From: Saprospiraceae bacterium
GTDB lineage: Bacteria > Bacteroidota > Bacteroidia > Chitinophagales > Saprospiraceae
Direction: 5' to 3'
Length of the DNA: 10,161 bases
Assembly: GCA_022842255.1 (NCBI GenBank)
Contig: JALHPW010000126.1
Coordinates: forward strand, 1 to 10,161
In this document: positions 1 through 6,319 of the stretch, in pieces
How the letters are laid out: the number at the start of each line of letters is the position of its first letter
Position numbering within the stretch: position 1 is the stretch's first letter
Translations under genes and position numbers: made by a program
The notes under the pieces: generated by a model
The model's input: the letters and a program-made list of their open reading frames with translations, nothing else
What the model was told of the DNA's origin: nothing
Databases searched by the model: none

Positions 1-738
1 GCTTATCAGCGCCTCCATTTCGGCATATTGGTGCCCTTCTTTCAAGAGAACGAAACAATAGTTCTCGCCCCGCGCCCCTGACCAGGAATCTAAGTTGGGC
101 GCCACTTCGGGGTTGCTTTTCAAAGTTGCCCACGAAGCCAGGATTTCATGTCCATAATCCGTGTTTTGTGGCAAATCCTGAAGGACACCCACTACCCGAA
201 GTTCATTTTTGCTTTCGTAACGGATGGTTTTGCCAATGGGCTCCGATTCGCCAAAATATTTTCGGGCGAGTTTTTCGGAAAGCACCACAGTATTGGGTTC
301 CGACAATGCCCGCCAATCGCCGCGCAACATAGGAAGGTCAAGGATTTCGAAATACGCGGGTTCCACCCAGGCAAATTCACTTTCTTCCTGGTATTTATCC
401 TTGCCGCCGTTCGCATTGACGATGCTGATCAGTGCCAAATCCTCGCCAGAACGCATGGCAACTTTTTCGGCAAATGAGCACTCATTGCGGATGGCGGCCC
501 CCATGGGCAGCGGAGTGCCAGGGAAAGGGAAAAAATTCTCCGTTTTTACGTCCATGACGACCCGCATGATGCGGTCCGCATTTTTATGGTAGGTGTCAAA
601 ACTGAAGTGGTGCCGCAGCAACATAAAAATGAGGATGCAGCTTCCTACGCTCAATCCCAGGCCAAGGACATTCAGTAAGGCATAGGCGCGTTGCTGCCCA
701 AGTTTGCGGAGGGCTACTTTGATATAATTTTGGATCAT
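1..738 (-). CDS. FtsX/MacB-like ABC transporter permease, N-terminal part (gene continues past left edge)
   Basis: The first 246 codons of a minus-strand gene are open to the window edge with no stop. The protein starts MIQNYIKVALRKLGQQRAYA and goes straight into a hydrophobic segment at about residues 20-42 (LLNVLGLGLSVGSCILIFML). This is the usual first transmembrane helix of Bacteroidota FtsX-type permeases. It is followed by an extracytoplasmic MacB-like core domain with the family's usual phrases FDTYHKNADRI, VVLSEKLARKYFG, EPIGKTI and VVGVLQDLP. Full-length relatives are about 790 residues with a second core and two FtsX blocks, so roughly two thirds of the gene lies outside. The family couples ATP hydrolysis by a separate MacB/LolD-type ATPase to work on substrates in the periplasm or outer membrane; no ATPase is visible here and the substrate is unknown. 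The start at 738 is preferred because it places the conserved N-terminus correctly. The protein is paralogous to the permease at 1518-3884. Confidence 0.9.
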   Translation of the reverse strand, partial: MIQNYIKVALRKLGQQRAYALLNVLGLGLSVGSCILIFMLLRHHFSFDTYHKNADRIMRVVMDVKTENFFPFPGTPLPMGAAIRNECSFAEKVAMRSGEDLALISIVNANGGKDKYQEESEFAWVEPAYFEILDLPMLRGDWRALSEPNTVVLSEKLARKYFGESEPIGKTIRYESKNELRVVGVLQDLPQNTDYGHEILASWATLKSNPEVAPNLDSWSGARGENYCFVLLKEGHQYAEMEALIS

Positions 739-760
739 GCTAAAGCGGGGTTAAGCGAAA

Positions 761-824
761 TTGGGATAATAGGATATTGGGATAATATCTCAATATCTCA
801 ATATCTCAATATCTCAATATTTCA
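761..824 (-). repeat. Block of eight 8-bp tandem repeats in two types, upstream of the permease
   Basis: Exactly 64 bp can be cut into eight octamers. Read on the minus strand, they are TGAAATAT, four perfect copies of TGAGATAT, then TATCCCAA, TATCCTAT and TATCCCAA. The repeat changes type without losing its 8-bp register. It fills most of the 95-bp gap between the stop of the lipoprotein gene (834) and the start of the permease (738). An 8-bp period in an intergenic position could allow slipped-strand copy-number change, or act as a spacer or binding-site array; neither is shown. No convincing promoter is visible for the permease apart from this block. Confidence 0.85.
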
Positions 825-833
825 ACAACATGC

Positions 834-1322
834 TCAAGAAGGCAATTCACTAATACGTTCCATAACAATGGTCTCGTCGCCTTTGTCTGTGTGGCGCAGG
901 AGGTGCCATTCGTTTTCATGCACGCGCGACCAGGTCATGGGCTTCAGGCCGGGTACGAGTGGGTCGAAGCGGATGTTTTTTTCGCTCATCCAGGTCACGA
1001 TGTATTGGCGGTTTTGGCCATAGTAGTAGTGACCATCTTTCCAACTGAAAAACTGAGACGCCTTTTGGTTGTCGCCTTCGGTTTGCATAACCTCCAGCAT
1101 CACATTGGTGTGAAACAGGAACGATTGTTTGGTTTCCCGTCCGTCTTCTTTGCCTTTCCAGTCGCCAGCCAACCATTTCAGGTTGAGCAAGGCGGAGCGG
1201 TCGTATTGGGCGTGGTAAACCTCTTCTTCCACGAGCGTTGAATCGGTGATGCCTTCAGGCAATTGATTGCTGCAGGAGGCCAAAAGTGCAAGGCTGAAGA
1301 CAAAAAGTAGGGAGCGTAACAT
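834..1322 (-). CDS. Small lipoprotein, DUF6265-like
   Basis: A 162-residue protein with a clear lipoprotein signal: a basic residue at 3, a hydrophobic core and the lipobox LLASC with the lipidation cysteine at residue 17. After a short linker comes the phrase LKWLAGDWKG (residues 48-57), followed by a predicted beta-rich domain containing FFSWKDGHYYYG and ending WSRVHENEWHLLRH...VMERI. This pattern, a WLAGxW opening and about 110 residues of beta strands, matches DUF6265-type proteins as I know them; their function is unknown. It should be anchored in the outer or inner membrane facing the periplasm. It sits between two FtsX-like permeases on the same strand. A terminator hairpin upstream (1425-1463) and a candidate promoter (1338-1366) suggest that it is transcribed on its own rather than with the upstream permease. 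Its only connection with transport is position. Confidence 0.85.
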   Translation of the reverse strand: MLRSLLFVFSLALLASCSNQLPEGITDSTLVEEEVYHAQYDRSALLNLKWLAGDWKGKEDGRETKQSFLFHTNVMLEVMQTEGDNQKASQFFSWKDGHYYYGQNRQYIVTWMSEKNIRFDPLVPGLKPMTWSRVHENEWHLLRHTDKGDETIVMERISELPS

Positions 1323-1337
1323 GGTAGTGCGTTTTTG

Positions 1338-1366
1338 TAAACATAGTGGCCCTGAACAGTCGCAAA
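1338..1366 (-). promoter_or_regulatory. Candidate Bacteroidota-type promoter for the lipoprotein gene
   Basis: On the minus strand TTTG (1363-1366) lies 17 bp before TATGTTTA (1338-1345), a 7 of 8 match to the Bacteroidota -7 consensus TAnnTTTG. The expected transcript start would be about 10 bases before the ATG at 1322. It lies downstream of the terminator hairpin of the preceding gene, which fits an independent unit. Such short AT-rich matches arise easily by chance. Confidence 0.3.
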
Positions 1367-1424
1367 TTATTTGCCAAGCGTGTAAATGGTTGATAATTAG
1401 ATGTTTATGGGATATTAATGAAAT

Positions 1425-1463
1425 TAAAAATGCCCGAAAGCGAACGGGAGTGTTCGCTTTCGG
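1425..1463 (-). terminator. Hairpin terminator after the 788-residue permease gene
   Basis: A perfect 12-bp inverted repeat, CCGAAAGCGAAC (1434-1445) and GTTCGCTTTCGG (1452-1463), has a 6-base loop. On the minus strand it is followed by GCATTTTTAATTTC, which gives a short U tract. It lies 55 bases past the stop codon of the permease at 1518, as expected for an intrinsic terminator. The U tract begins after two or three intervening bases, so termination strength is uncertain. Confidence 0.75.
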
Positions 1464-1517
1464 ACAGTTGGGTTTGATACAGTGAACAAGATAATAAGAT
1501 AGCGAAGGTTCCCAAGC

Positions 1518-3884
1518 TCAATCACTGTTCTTCAAAACTTCCGCCAAACCTACCCGAGCCAATTGCCACGAATGTCTACCAATGGCAATGGCAGCGGTTA
1601 CAAAGACCAACAGATTTGCCAACAAAAATGGGCCAATTCCGGGGCGATAGTTGCCCACAAAATGCTCCAAATTCTTGAAAATCAATTGAAAACTGACAAA
1701 ACATAAGGTGGTCGCCAAGCCACCAGCCAACAACAGCAAAACCAAAAACTCCCGATTGATCAGCAGCATAATTTGCCCTACCGAAGCACCGAGCAACTTC
1801 CGTACGCTGACCTCTTTCATCCGTCGGGCAAATTGCTGACTGGCCAGTCCGTACAACCCCAAACAAGCAATCAACAGGGCCAGCGCAGCGATATAACCCA
1901 GGCTTTTCGCCAGCCCCCAAAAGGTATTGTTGAAACTTTCAAACACGTCCTGCTGAAAGAAAGTCTGGAGGGGAGCACTGGCAAACAATCGCTGAAAATC
2001 AAGTTTGGCCTGGGCTTCCAATTGCTTGCCCGAACCTAGGGCAAAACGCGCCACCAGAAAGCCAAATTTGGATTCTTGGGTACGGAAAAATACCGCCGGG
2101 TTGATGGCGCCAGTACCAAACATTTTAAAATCCTGGAGCACCCCAACCACCGTGTAGCTTTTATCGCCGACCCGGATTTGCTGCCCAAGCGGCTCGTTCC
2201 AGGCTTGTTTTTTGACAAAAGTTTCATTCACAACCACGGAGCGTTCATCTTCGACTCGGCGGTTTTCTTCAAAAAAGCGCCCAGATTCGAGTTGCAAGCC
2301 CAGGGCTTCGGAATAGTCGGCACCAACTTCATAGCGACGCGCCTGAGATTCGGTTTCGCCAATTTTTACCGTTTCACGGTCAGAACTGAGCCCCACATGC
2401 AGGTTTGACCCCGATATTTTCTGGATATTAGGATTTTTGAGCAGCTCGTTTTTAAGGATTGGAAACTGTGTGCTGTCGCTGAGTTGAATCACCAGGGTTT
2501 GGCTCGGGTCGTAACCCCAGGCCATGGCCGACCAGTGTTTGCTGGCTGCCAGCAAGACCACGCTGAGGATGACCGCTACAAAAGCCAGCGAAAACTGGAT
2601 GGTCAGCAATCCACGCCTAAATGTGCTTTTGCCACCAAATTTTTGCTTCCCCGAAAAAATTGCGGTCGGACGAAAACCCGAAACATAAAACGCAGGGTAA
2701 GCCCCGGATGCCAGCCCGGTTAATACGAGCAAACCCAACAAAAAGAGCCACAAATCCGTATTTTTCGTAAAGGAAAGACCCAGTTGCATCACCATGATGC
2801 TGTTCATCAAGGGCGCGAAAATGGTTTGGCAAAACACCAATCCCAGCGTCAGCGCAAAAAAGCAGAGCAGCAGGTTTTCGGCCATAAATTGCCCGATGAG
2901 TTGCGTTCGTTTGCCGCCCATCACCTTGCGGATACCGATTTCTTTGAGTCTGCGGGACGCTGCGCCAAGCGAAATGTTGACGTAGTTGAAACACGACAAC
3001 ACCAAAAGCACCAAGGCGATGGACGAAAGAATGACCGCAAAGGCCGGGTGCGCCGCCTCTGCCGGTCGGCGATTGATGTCGTAGGCTTGAGGAGCCGGGT
3101 TTTTGAGGTTGTCGAGTACGAATGCCTTGGCAGGTGATTCTGGATTTTTGGCATTAAACAGCGGCAGATACCGACTCATTTGTGCTGCCAATGATCCCGC
3201 ATCTTCGGGTTGCTGGAGTTGCACAAAAACGCCGTGGTCTCGAATACTCCAGTCTGCGGCGGCCTCTGCTGATTTGATTGGGGAATACCCTACCAAAAAA
3301 TCAAAACGCAAACTGGCATTGTCCGGAAACGGCGCGGCCACCCCTTGTACGTTGAACGTTTTTTTCTCCTGATTGCTCAGGGTCAAATTTAAGGTACGCC
3401 CCAGCGGCATTTCACCAGGGAAATACTTTTCGGCCATGGCGGCACTTAAAATAACCGCTGCAGGGTCTTTGAGCGCGGCTGGATTGCCAAGTTTTAAAGG
3501 GAAGCTGAACATTTGAAAATACCCGGTGTCGGCAGACGTCAGCACTTCCTCAAATGCGTGTTCGCTGCTGGAAACAATCACCCCTTCCCGGCTCACCCGA
3601 ACGCAGCGCTCCACCTGTGGGAAATCAGTGGCCAAAGCATGTGCCAAAGGGGCCGGCGCATCGCCCCAGGTTTGGGTCTGGCCGTCCATTTCGGTTTGGT
3701 ATTCGACCATGAATATGCGTTCACCATGTGCATGGAAATTGTCGAGCGTCCAATAGTTCCGTAAAAAAAGAAACACCGTCACGCAGCAAGCCACGGCGAT
3801 GGACAATCCGAAAATATTGATGAGCGAAACGGTTTTATTGGCCGTCAGGTTTCGCCAGGCGAGTAGGAGGTAGTTTGTGAGCAT
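1518..3884 (-). CDS. FtsX/MacB-like ABC transporter permease, complete
   Basis: A full-length 788-residue permease with the double layout typical of Bacteroidota. TM1 is at about 21-42. A MacB-like extracytoplasmic core follows to about 270, with VILSAAMAEKYFPGE at 144-158. The first FtsX block has a membrane segment at about 281-308, the coupling sequence RRLKEIGIRKVMGG (311-324), and further segments at about 336-360 and 378-400. TM at about 427-447 precedes a second core domain (about 450-655, with VVVNETFVKK and YTVVGVLQDFK). The second FtsX block has TM 660-682, RRMKEVSVRKLLGAS (687-701), and TMs near 712-735 and 752-770. The C-terminus AEVLKNSD replaces the usual 'NPVEALR' type ending. 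The start gives a normal N-terminus close to that of the paralogue at 1-738. The ATPase partner and substrate are unknown; homologues work in efflux or in mechanical transmission across the envelope. It ends in a good hairpin terminator. Confidence 0.93.
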   Translation of the reverse strand: MLTNYLLLAWRNLTANKTVSLINIFGLSIAVACCVTVFLFLRNYWTLDNFHAHGERIFMVEYQTEMDGQTQTWGDAPAPLAHALATDFPQVERCVRVSREGVIVSSSEHAFEEVLTSADTGYFQMFSFPLKLGNPAALKDPAAVILSAAMAEKYFPGEMPLGRTLNLTLSNQEKKTFNVQGVAAPFPDNASLRFDFLVGYSPIKSAEAAADWSIRDHGVFVQLQQPEDAGSLAAQMSRYLPLFNAKNPESPAKAFVLDNLKNPAPQAYDINRRPAEAAHPAFAVILSSIALVLLVLSCFNYVNISLGAASRRLKEIGIRKVMGGKRTQLIGQFMAENLLLCFFALTLGLVFCQTIFAPLMNSIMVMQLGLSFTKNTDLWLFLLGLLVLTGLASGAYPAFYVSGFRPTAIFSGKQKFGGKSTFRRGLLTIQFSLAFVAVILSVVLLAASKHWSAMAWGYDPSQTLVIQLSDSTQFPILKNELLKNPNIQKISGSNLHVGLSSDRETVKIGETESQARRYEVGADYSEALGLQLESGRFFEENRRVEDERSVVVNETFVKKQAWNEPLGQQIRVGDKSYTVVGVLQDFKMFGTGAINPAVFFRTQESKFGFLVARFALGSGKQLEAQAKLDFQRLFASAPLQTFFQQDVFESFNNTFWGLAKSLGYIAALALLIACLGLYGLASQQFARRMKEVSVRKLLGASVGQIMLLINREFLVLLLLAGGLATTLCFVSFQLIFKNLEHFVGNYRPGIGPFLLANLLVFVTAAIAIGRHSWQLARVGLAEVLKNSD

Positions 3885-4197
3885 GGTGGGTGGGTTCTTG
3901 GTTATTTGATTCGGGTAATTGTCAAAATCCGCAAATAAACAGTTATACCCCTCACACCCCGTGCCGAAATCAAAAGAAATTGATTGTCAATTATATATGT
4001 GGCTTATGTTTCCTTTGGATTGTTCATATTCGGACGTTTGCGTGTTCGGGATTGAACGAATCCTGGCCCCAGGCCGAGGCCGTCTCAAAAGTTGATTTGA
4101 GTTGATCCCTGTATCCCTAAATGCAGGAATTGCCCACCTTACCGAGTACAATTATAAACTTTATCAACTCTATAAACACAATCAACCTCTTCTAACT
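3885..4197. other. Intergenic gap between the S41 peptidase gene and the permease gene
   Basis: These 313 bp lie after the S41 stop codon and before the permease start, both genes being on the minus strand. I see no coding sequence. There are two small inverted repeats: CTCAAA/TTTGAG (4084-4101) and CCTGTAT/ATGCAGG (4108-4127, with one G-T pair). The second could be a weak transcript end for the S41 gene, but it has no U tract. A GC-rich patch with CCTGGCCCCAGG lies near 4065. No convincing TTG/TAnnTTTG promoter pair was found upstream of the permease. Confidence 0.5.
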
Positions 4198-5631
4198 CTA
4201 CTTTTTCAACAAACCCAAAGTCTGCGCAATCCAGTCAGAATGGTTGTCCAATCGATAATCAGGCGCAATGCCAACCACCTCGAATTGGCGCTGGTAGCGG
4301 TAACGTGTCATCGTGCAACCCAGGTTGAAACCGAAACAAGGGGTATCCACCCCGCCGATTTCGCCGTACCCGACATAGCCGCCCGAGTTTTCGCCCACCA
4401 GGATGGTCTTTTTACTTTCCTTGGCCCAAAAGAGCAATGACTCACAGGAGCTTGCGCATTTGTTGTTCACGATGATGGCCACCTTGGCCGGCCATTGGAG
4501 CACACTGTCCAGTTTTATTTTGCTGCCATCGCTGCGCCGCACGAACGACTGCTCGGGCTTTTTCTTCATCCGGTCAATTTCATTGCGCATGTATTGGGCG
4601 GACTCCCGGTCAAAATTGACCGTGTCTTTGCTCATGAAACTGTACCATTCCTCGAACACCTTGATATTGTCTTTGGTCACATAAACATCCACCACGTCCG
4701 AATTAAACGGCCCCGTGTAGATGTACTCCAACAGTTGTTGTGCATTGCGGTCGTTGCCACCGCCGTTGTTGCGCACATCAATGATCAGATAGGGTTTGGA
4801 ACGAACCTGGGCGTCGTGGTGCTGGTAAAAAGTATCCAGCATGGCCGTGCGGTTGCCGGAAAAAGTGGGGATACGCATGTAATTGGTTTCTGCGTCCAAC
4901 TCCTTGAATTCCAACTTGGTAGAAAGGTTCAAGTTGAAATCGTTTCGGACGCTGAGGCTGGTTTTGAACCAGTTGTCGCCCAGACGCCCGTCTTGCAAAA
5001 CCATGGAGGTATAGTAGTTCAGCGAGTGGTTGCGCATGTACATGAAGGCTTCGAAGGTGTTCGGGCTGCCTGCTTTGCGCCGCAGTTCCAACTTTACCTG
5101 ACCGGGTTCCCAAAGCGGCGTTTGCGATTCCAGCACCACGCCCGCATATTCGCGCAGCCCTTTTTTACTGGGCAGGATCAAAATGGTGTACGAGGAATCT
5201 TTCATCTGGTAAATGCCCTCGATTTCGTTGAGCGGACGGTTTTGATAGGCGGCCGGGTCCACCTGGATGCGTTCGCGGTTTTTGAAGGTGGGGGAGTTTT
5301 TGAATGCCTGCAACGCGGCTGGGTCGCGGTCGTCAATAATCGCGCTCTTCATGCTGATATGCGAGTGGTTGTCTTTGAAGAACTCCACATAATAGGTGAG
5401 CAGCTTGAAGCAATCGGTGGTTTCCTCGGCGGTTTTGGCCAGTTCGCGAAGGTCCGACTTCATTTTTTCATACGATTTCCGGTTGTGGCGGTTTACGTTG
5501 TCTTTGAATCCCGGCAGGTTTTGTTCGTAATAGCGGGTCACAAAATCCAGTTCATCGGTACAGGGGCAGGATTGAGCCAAGGAGGCTTGATGTAACAAGA
5601 AAAGGGCTAGTAAAGGGAGTAGGTGTTTCAT
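4198..5631 (-). CDS. Secreted S41-family peptidase (tricorn/IRBP-like, no PDZ seen)
   Basis: A 477-residue protein with a signal peptide, cleaved probably after SLA (residue 19). The N-terminal helical region (about 22-95) contains two cysteines (22, 24) and the phrase FKDNHSHIS (85-93), which resembles the D-x-H-S/T motif of tricorn-type S41 enzymes. A middle domain (about 135-225) begins EIEGIYQ. The S41 core runs from about 245 to 460. It has YLIIDVRNNGGG (281-292), the nucleophile region KCASSCES (391-398) with Ser394 as probable nucleophile, GENSGG (413-418), and the closing motif GIAPD (454-458). No PDZ domain is recognisable. The lysine that acts as general base in CtpA-type enzymes, expected 25 residues after the serine, is Tyr419 here, so a tricorn-like mechanism is more likely than a CtpA-like one. 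It should act in the periplasm or outside the cell on unknown peptides. It is apparently monocistronic. Confidence 0.88.
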   Translation of the reverse strand: MKHLLPLLALFLLHQASLAQSCPCTDELDFVTRYYEQNLPGFKDNVNRHNRKSYEKMKSDLRELAKTAEETTDCFKLLTYYVEFFKDNHSHISMKSAIIDDRDPAALQAFKNSPTFKNRERIQVDPAAYQNRPLNEIEGIYQMKDSSYTILILPSKKGLREYAGVVLESQTPLWEPGQVKLELRRKAGSPNTFEAFMYMRNHSLNYYTSMVLQDGRLGDNWFKTSLSVRNDFNLNLSTKLEFKELDAETNYMRIPTFSGNRTAMLDTFYQHHDAQVRSKPYLIIDVRNNGGGNDRNAQQLLEYIYTGPFNSDVVDVYVTKDNIKVFEEWYSFMSKDTVNFDRESAQYMRNEIDRMKKKPEQSFVRRSDGSKIKLDSVLQWPAKVAIIVNNKCASSCESLLFWAKESKKTILVGENSGGYVGYGEIGGVDTPCFGFNLGCTMTRYRYQRQFEVVGIAPDYRLDNHSDWIAQTLGLLKK

Positions 5632-5702
5632 GTGTTATGTATTTGCTTGGCAGGGAGCGGTTGAATCCTGTGTAGGTTGCAGGAGTGCTGAAAATGCTGT
5701 GT

Positions 5703-5710
5703 CAAAAATA
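5703..5710 (-). promoter_or_regulatory. Candidate -7 element upstream of the S41 peptidase gene
   Basis: On the minus strand TATTTTTG is an exact match to the Bacteroidota -7 consensus TAnnTTTG. It lies about 72 bases before the ATG at 5631. A TTTG occurs only 13 bp further upstream, closer than the usual -33 spacing, so the pair is imperfect. Weak evidence on its own. Confidence 0.3.
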
Positions 5711-5774
5711 ATTATAGTCAACGCAAAGTGGTTTTGAAAATTGGAGTTTTCTATTCAACTAAAAATCAGGAGTG

Positions 5775-5809
5775 TCAATCACTCAAATCATCAAAATCAC
5801 TTTAATCAC
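5775..5809 (+). repeat. Degenerate short tandem repeat (TCAAATCA-like)
   Basis: The stretch reads as imperfect copies of 8-10 bases: TCAATCAC, TCAAATCA, TCAAAATCAC and TTTAATCAC. It lies in the intergenic region between two divergent genes, about 47 bases before the plus-strand start at 5856. Its function is unknown. It is AT-rich and could be simple sequence drift. Confidence 0.5.
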
Positions 5810-5855
5810 AGTATAAAACCGCCTAATTTTCCCGCCAAATACCGCAACCATTCGA

Positions 5856-6227
5856 ATGTTTGAGACCTTAAAATCACTTTTTGCCCACCCTGCACAGGGC
5901 AAAAAAATCCTGGAGGACATCGGTCCCGCCGAGCCCAATTTCAAGATTGTAGCTACCCATGTACGGGCGGGCAAGTCCCCTAAAAACTATGTGCTGGAGG
6001 ATGCAGGCAAACTGCCTACGATCATTGAAAAATGGGCCTTCGAACCCGGAGAGGTGGTGGGCAGGTGTGGATACGATTATCAGATTATTATCACGAACGG
6101 AGAACGAACGATTCCAATATCCGTCTGTTTTTTGTGTAACACCCTGGTTTTCAATCACCTGGAAAACTACAAGGTCTCCAAAAAACAAATGATGAATCTG
6201 CTCATCGAAGATTTTAAACTTATATAA
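5856..6227 (+). CDS. Conserved-looking small protein of unknown function with a CxxC motif
   Basis: A 123-residue soluble protein without signal peptide or membrane segment. I do not recognise a named family. It begins MFETLKSLFAHPAQGKKILE, has a middle part with VVGRCGYDYQIIITNGERT (67-85), then IPISVCFLCNTLVFN (86-100) and the tail KKQMMNLLIEDFKLI. Cysteines at 71, 91 and 94 form a C...CxxC arrangement that might bind a metal or form a redox site; a single CxxC plus one cysteine is not enough to say. The plus strand was chosen over the overlapping minus-strand reading frame (5874-6263) because this translation has a more protein-like pattern of alternating hydrophobic strands. TAATTTTC at 5824-5831 is a weak -7 candidate. 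The gene is divergent from the S41 peptidase and convergent with the bestrophin gene, so it is probably transcribed alone. Confidence 0.7.
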   Translation: MFETLKSLFAHPAQGKKILEDIGPAEPNFKIVATHVRAGKSPKNYVLEDAGKLPTIIEKWAFEPGEVVGRCGYDYQIIITNGERTIPISVCFLCNTLVFNHLENYKVSKKQMMNLLIEDFKLI

Positions 6228-6261
6228 ACAGGTCGTTCCAGTCCAGATAGTTTCGTCAATC

Positions 6262-6295
6262 AAAAAAACGCAGCGTTGGCTAGAATTTAAACGCT
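6262..6295 (-). terminator. Probable terminator after the bestrophin gene
   Basis: On the minus strand a 6-bp stem AGCGTT (6290-6295) and AACGCT (6272-6277), with a 12-base loop, is followed after three bases by seven T residues (6262-6268). It starts 25 bases past the bestrophin stop codon (6320). The stem is short and the loop large, so efficiency is uncertain. The plus-strand gene ending at 6227 has no equivalent U tract here. Confidence 0.45.
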
Positions 6296-6319
6296 AATCC
6301 TCCCTGATGCCGATTTGTT

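Noticed and set aside
761..824. Octamer block as a CRISPR array
   Set aside because: Units are 8 bp, directly adjacent, with no spacers and no cas genes nearby.
834..3884. MacAB-type efflux operon including the lipoprotein as an adaptor
   Set aside because: The 162-residue lipoprotein has no adaptor-type coiled coil or lipoyl features, no ATPase or outer-membrane channel is present, and a terminator separates the genes.
4063..4075. Palindrome CCTGGCCCCAGG in the 3885-4197 gap
   Set aside because: The stem is only five bases with a two-base loop and no U tract follows; too small to call a terminator or operator.
3890..4105. Plus-strand open frame of 71 codons in the gap before the permease
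   Set aside because: Composition is irregular, there is no ribosome binding site and the translation does not look like a folded protein.
4495..5595. Plus-strand open frame of 366 codons antisense to the S41 peptidase
   Set aside because: It lies entirely inside the S41 gene, whose translation has a signal peptide and clear S41 motifs. The antisense product shows no family features and is explained by codon bias of the real gene.
5874..6263. Minus-strand open frame of 129 codons over the small cysteine protein
   Set aside because: It overlaps the plus-strand gene almost completely; its translation is less protein-like. Not fully excluded, since neither product has a recognised family.
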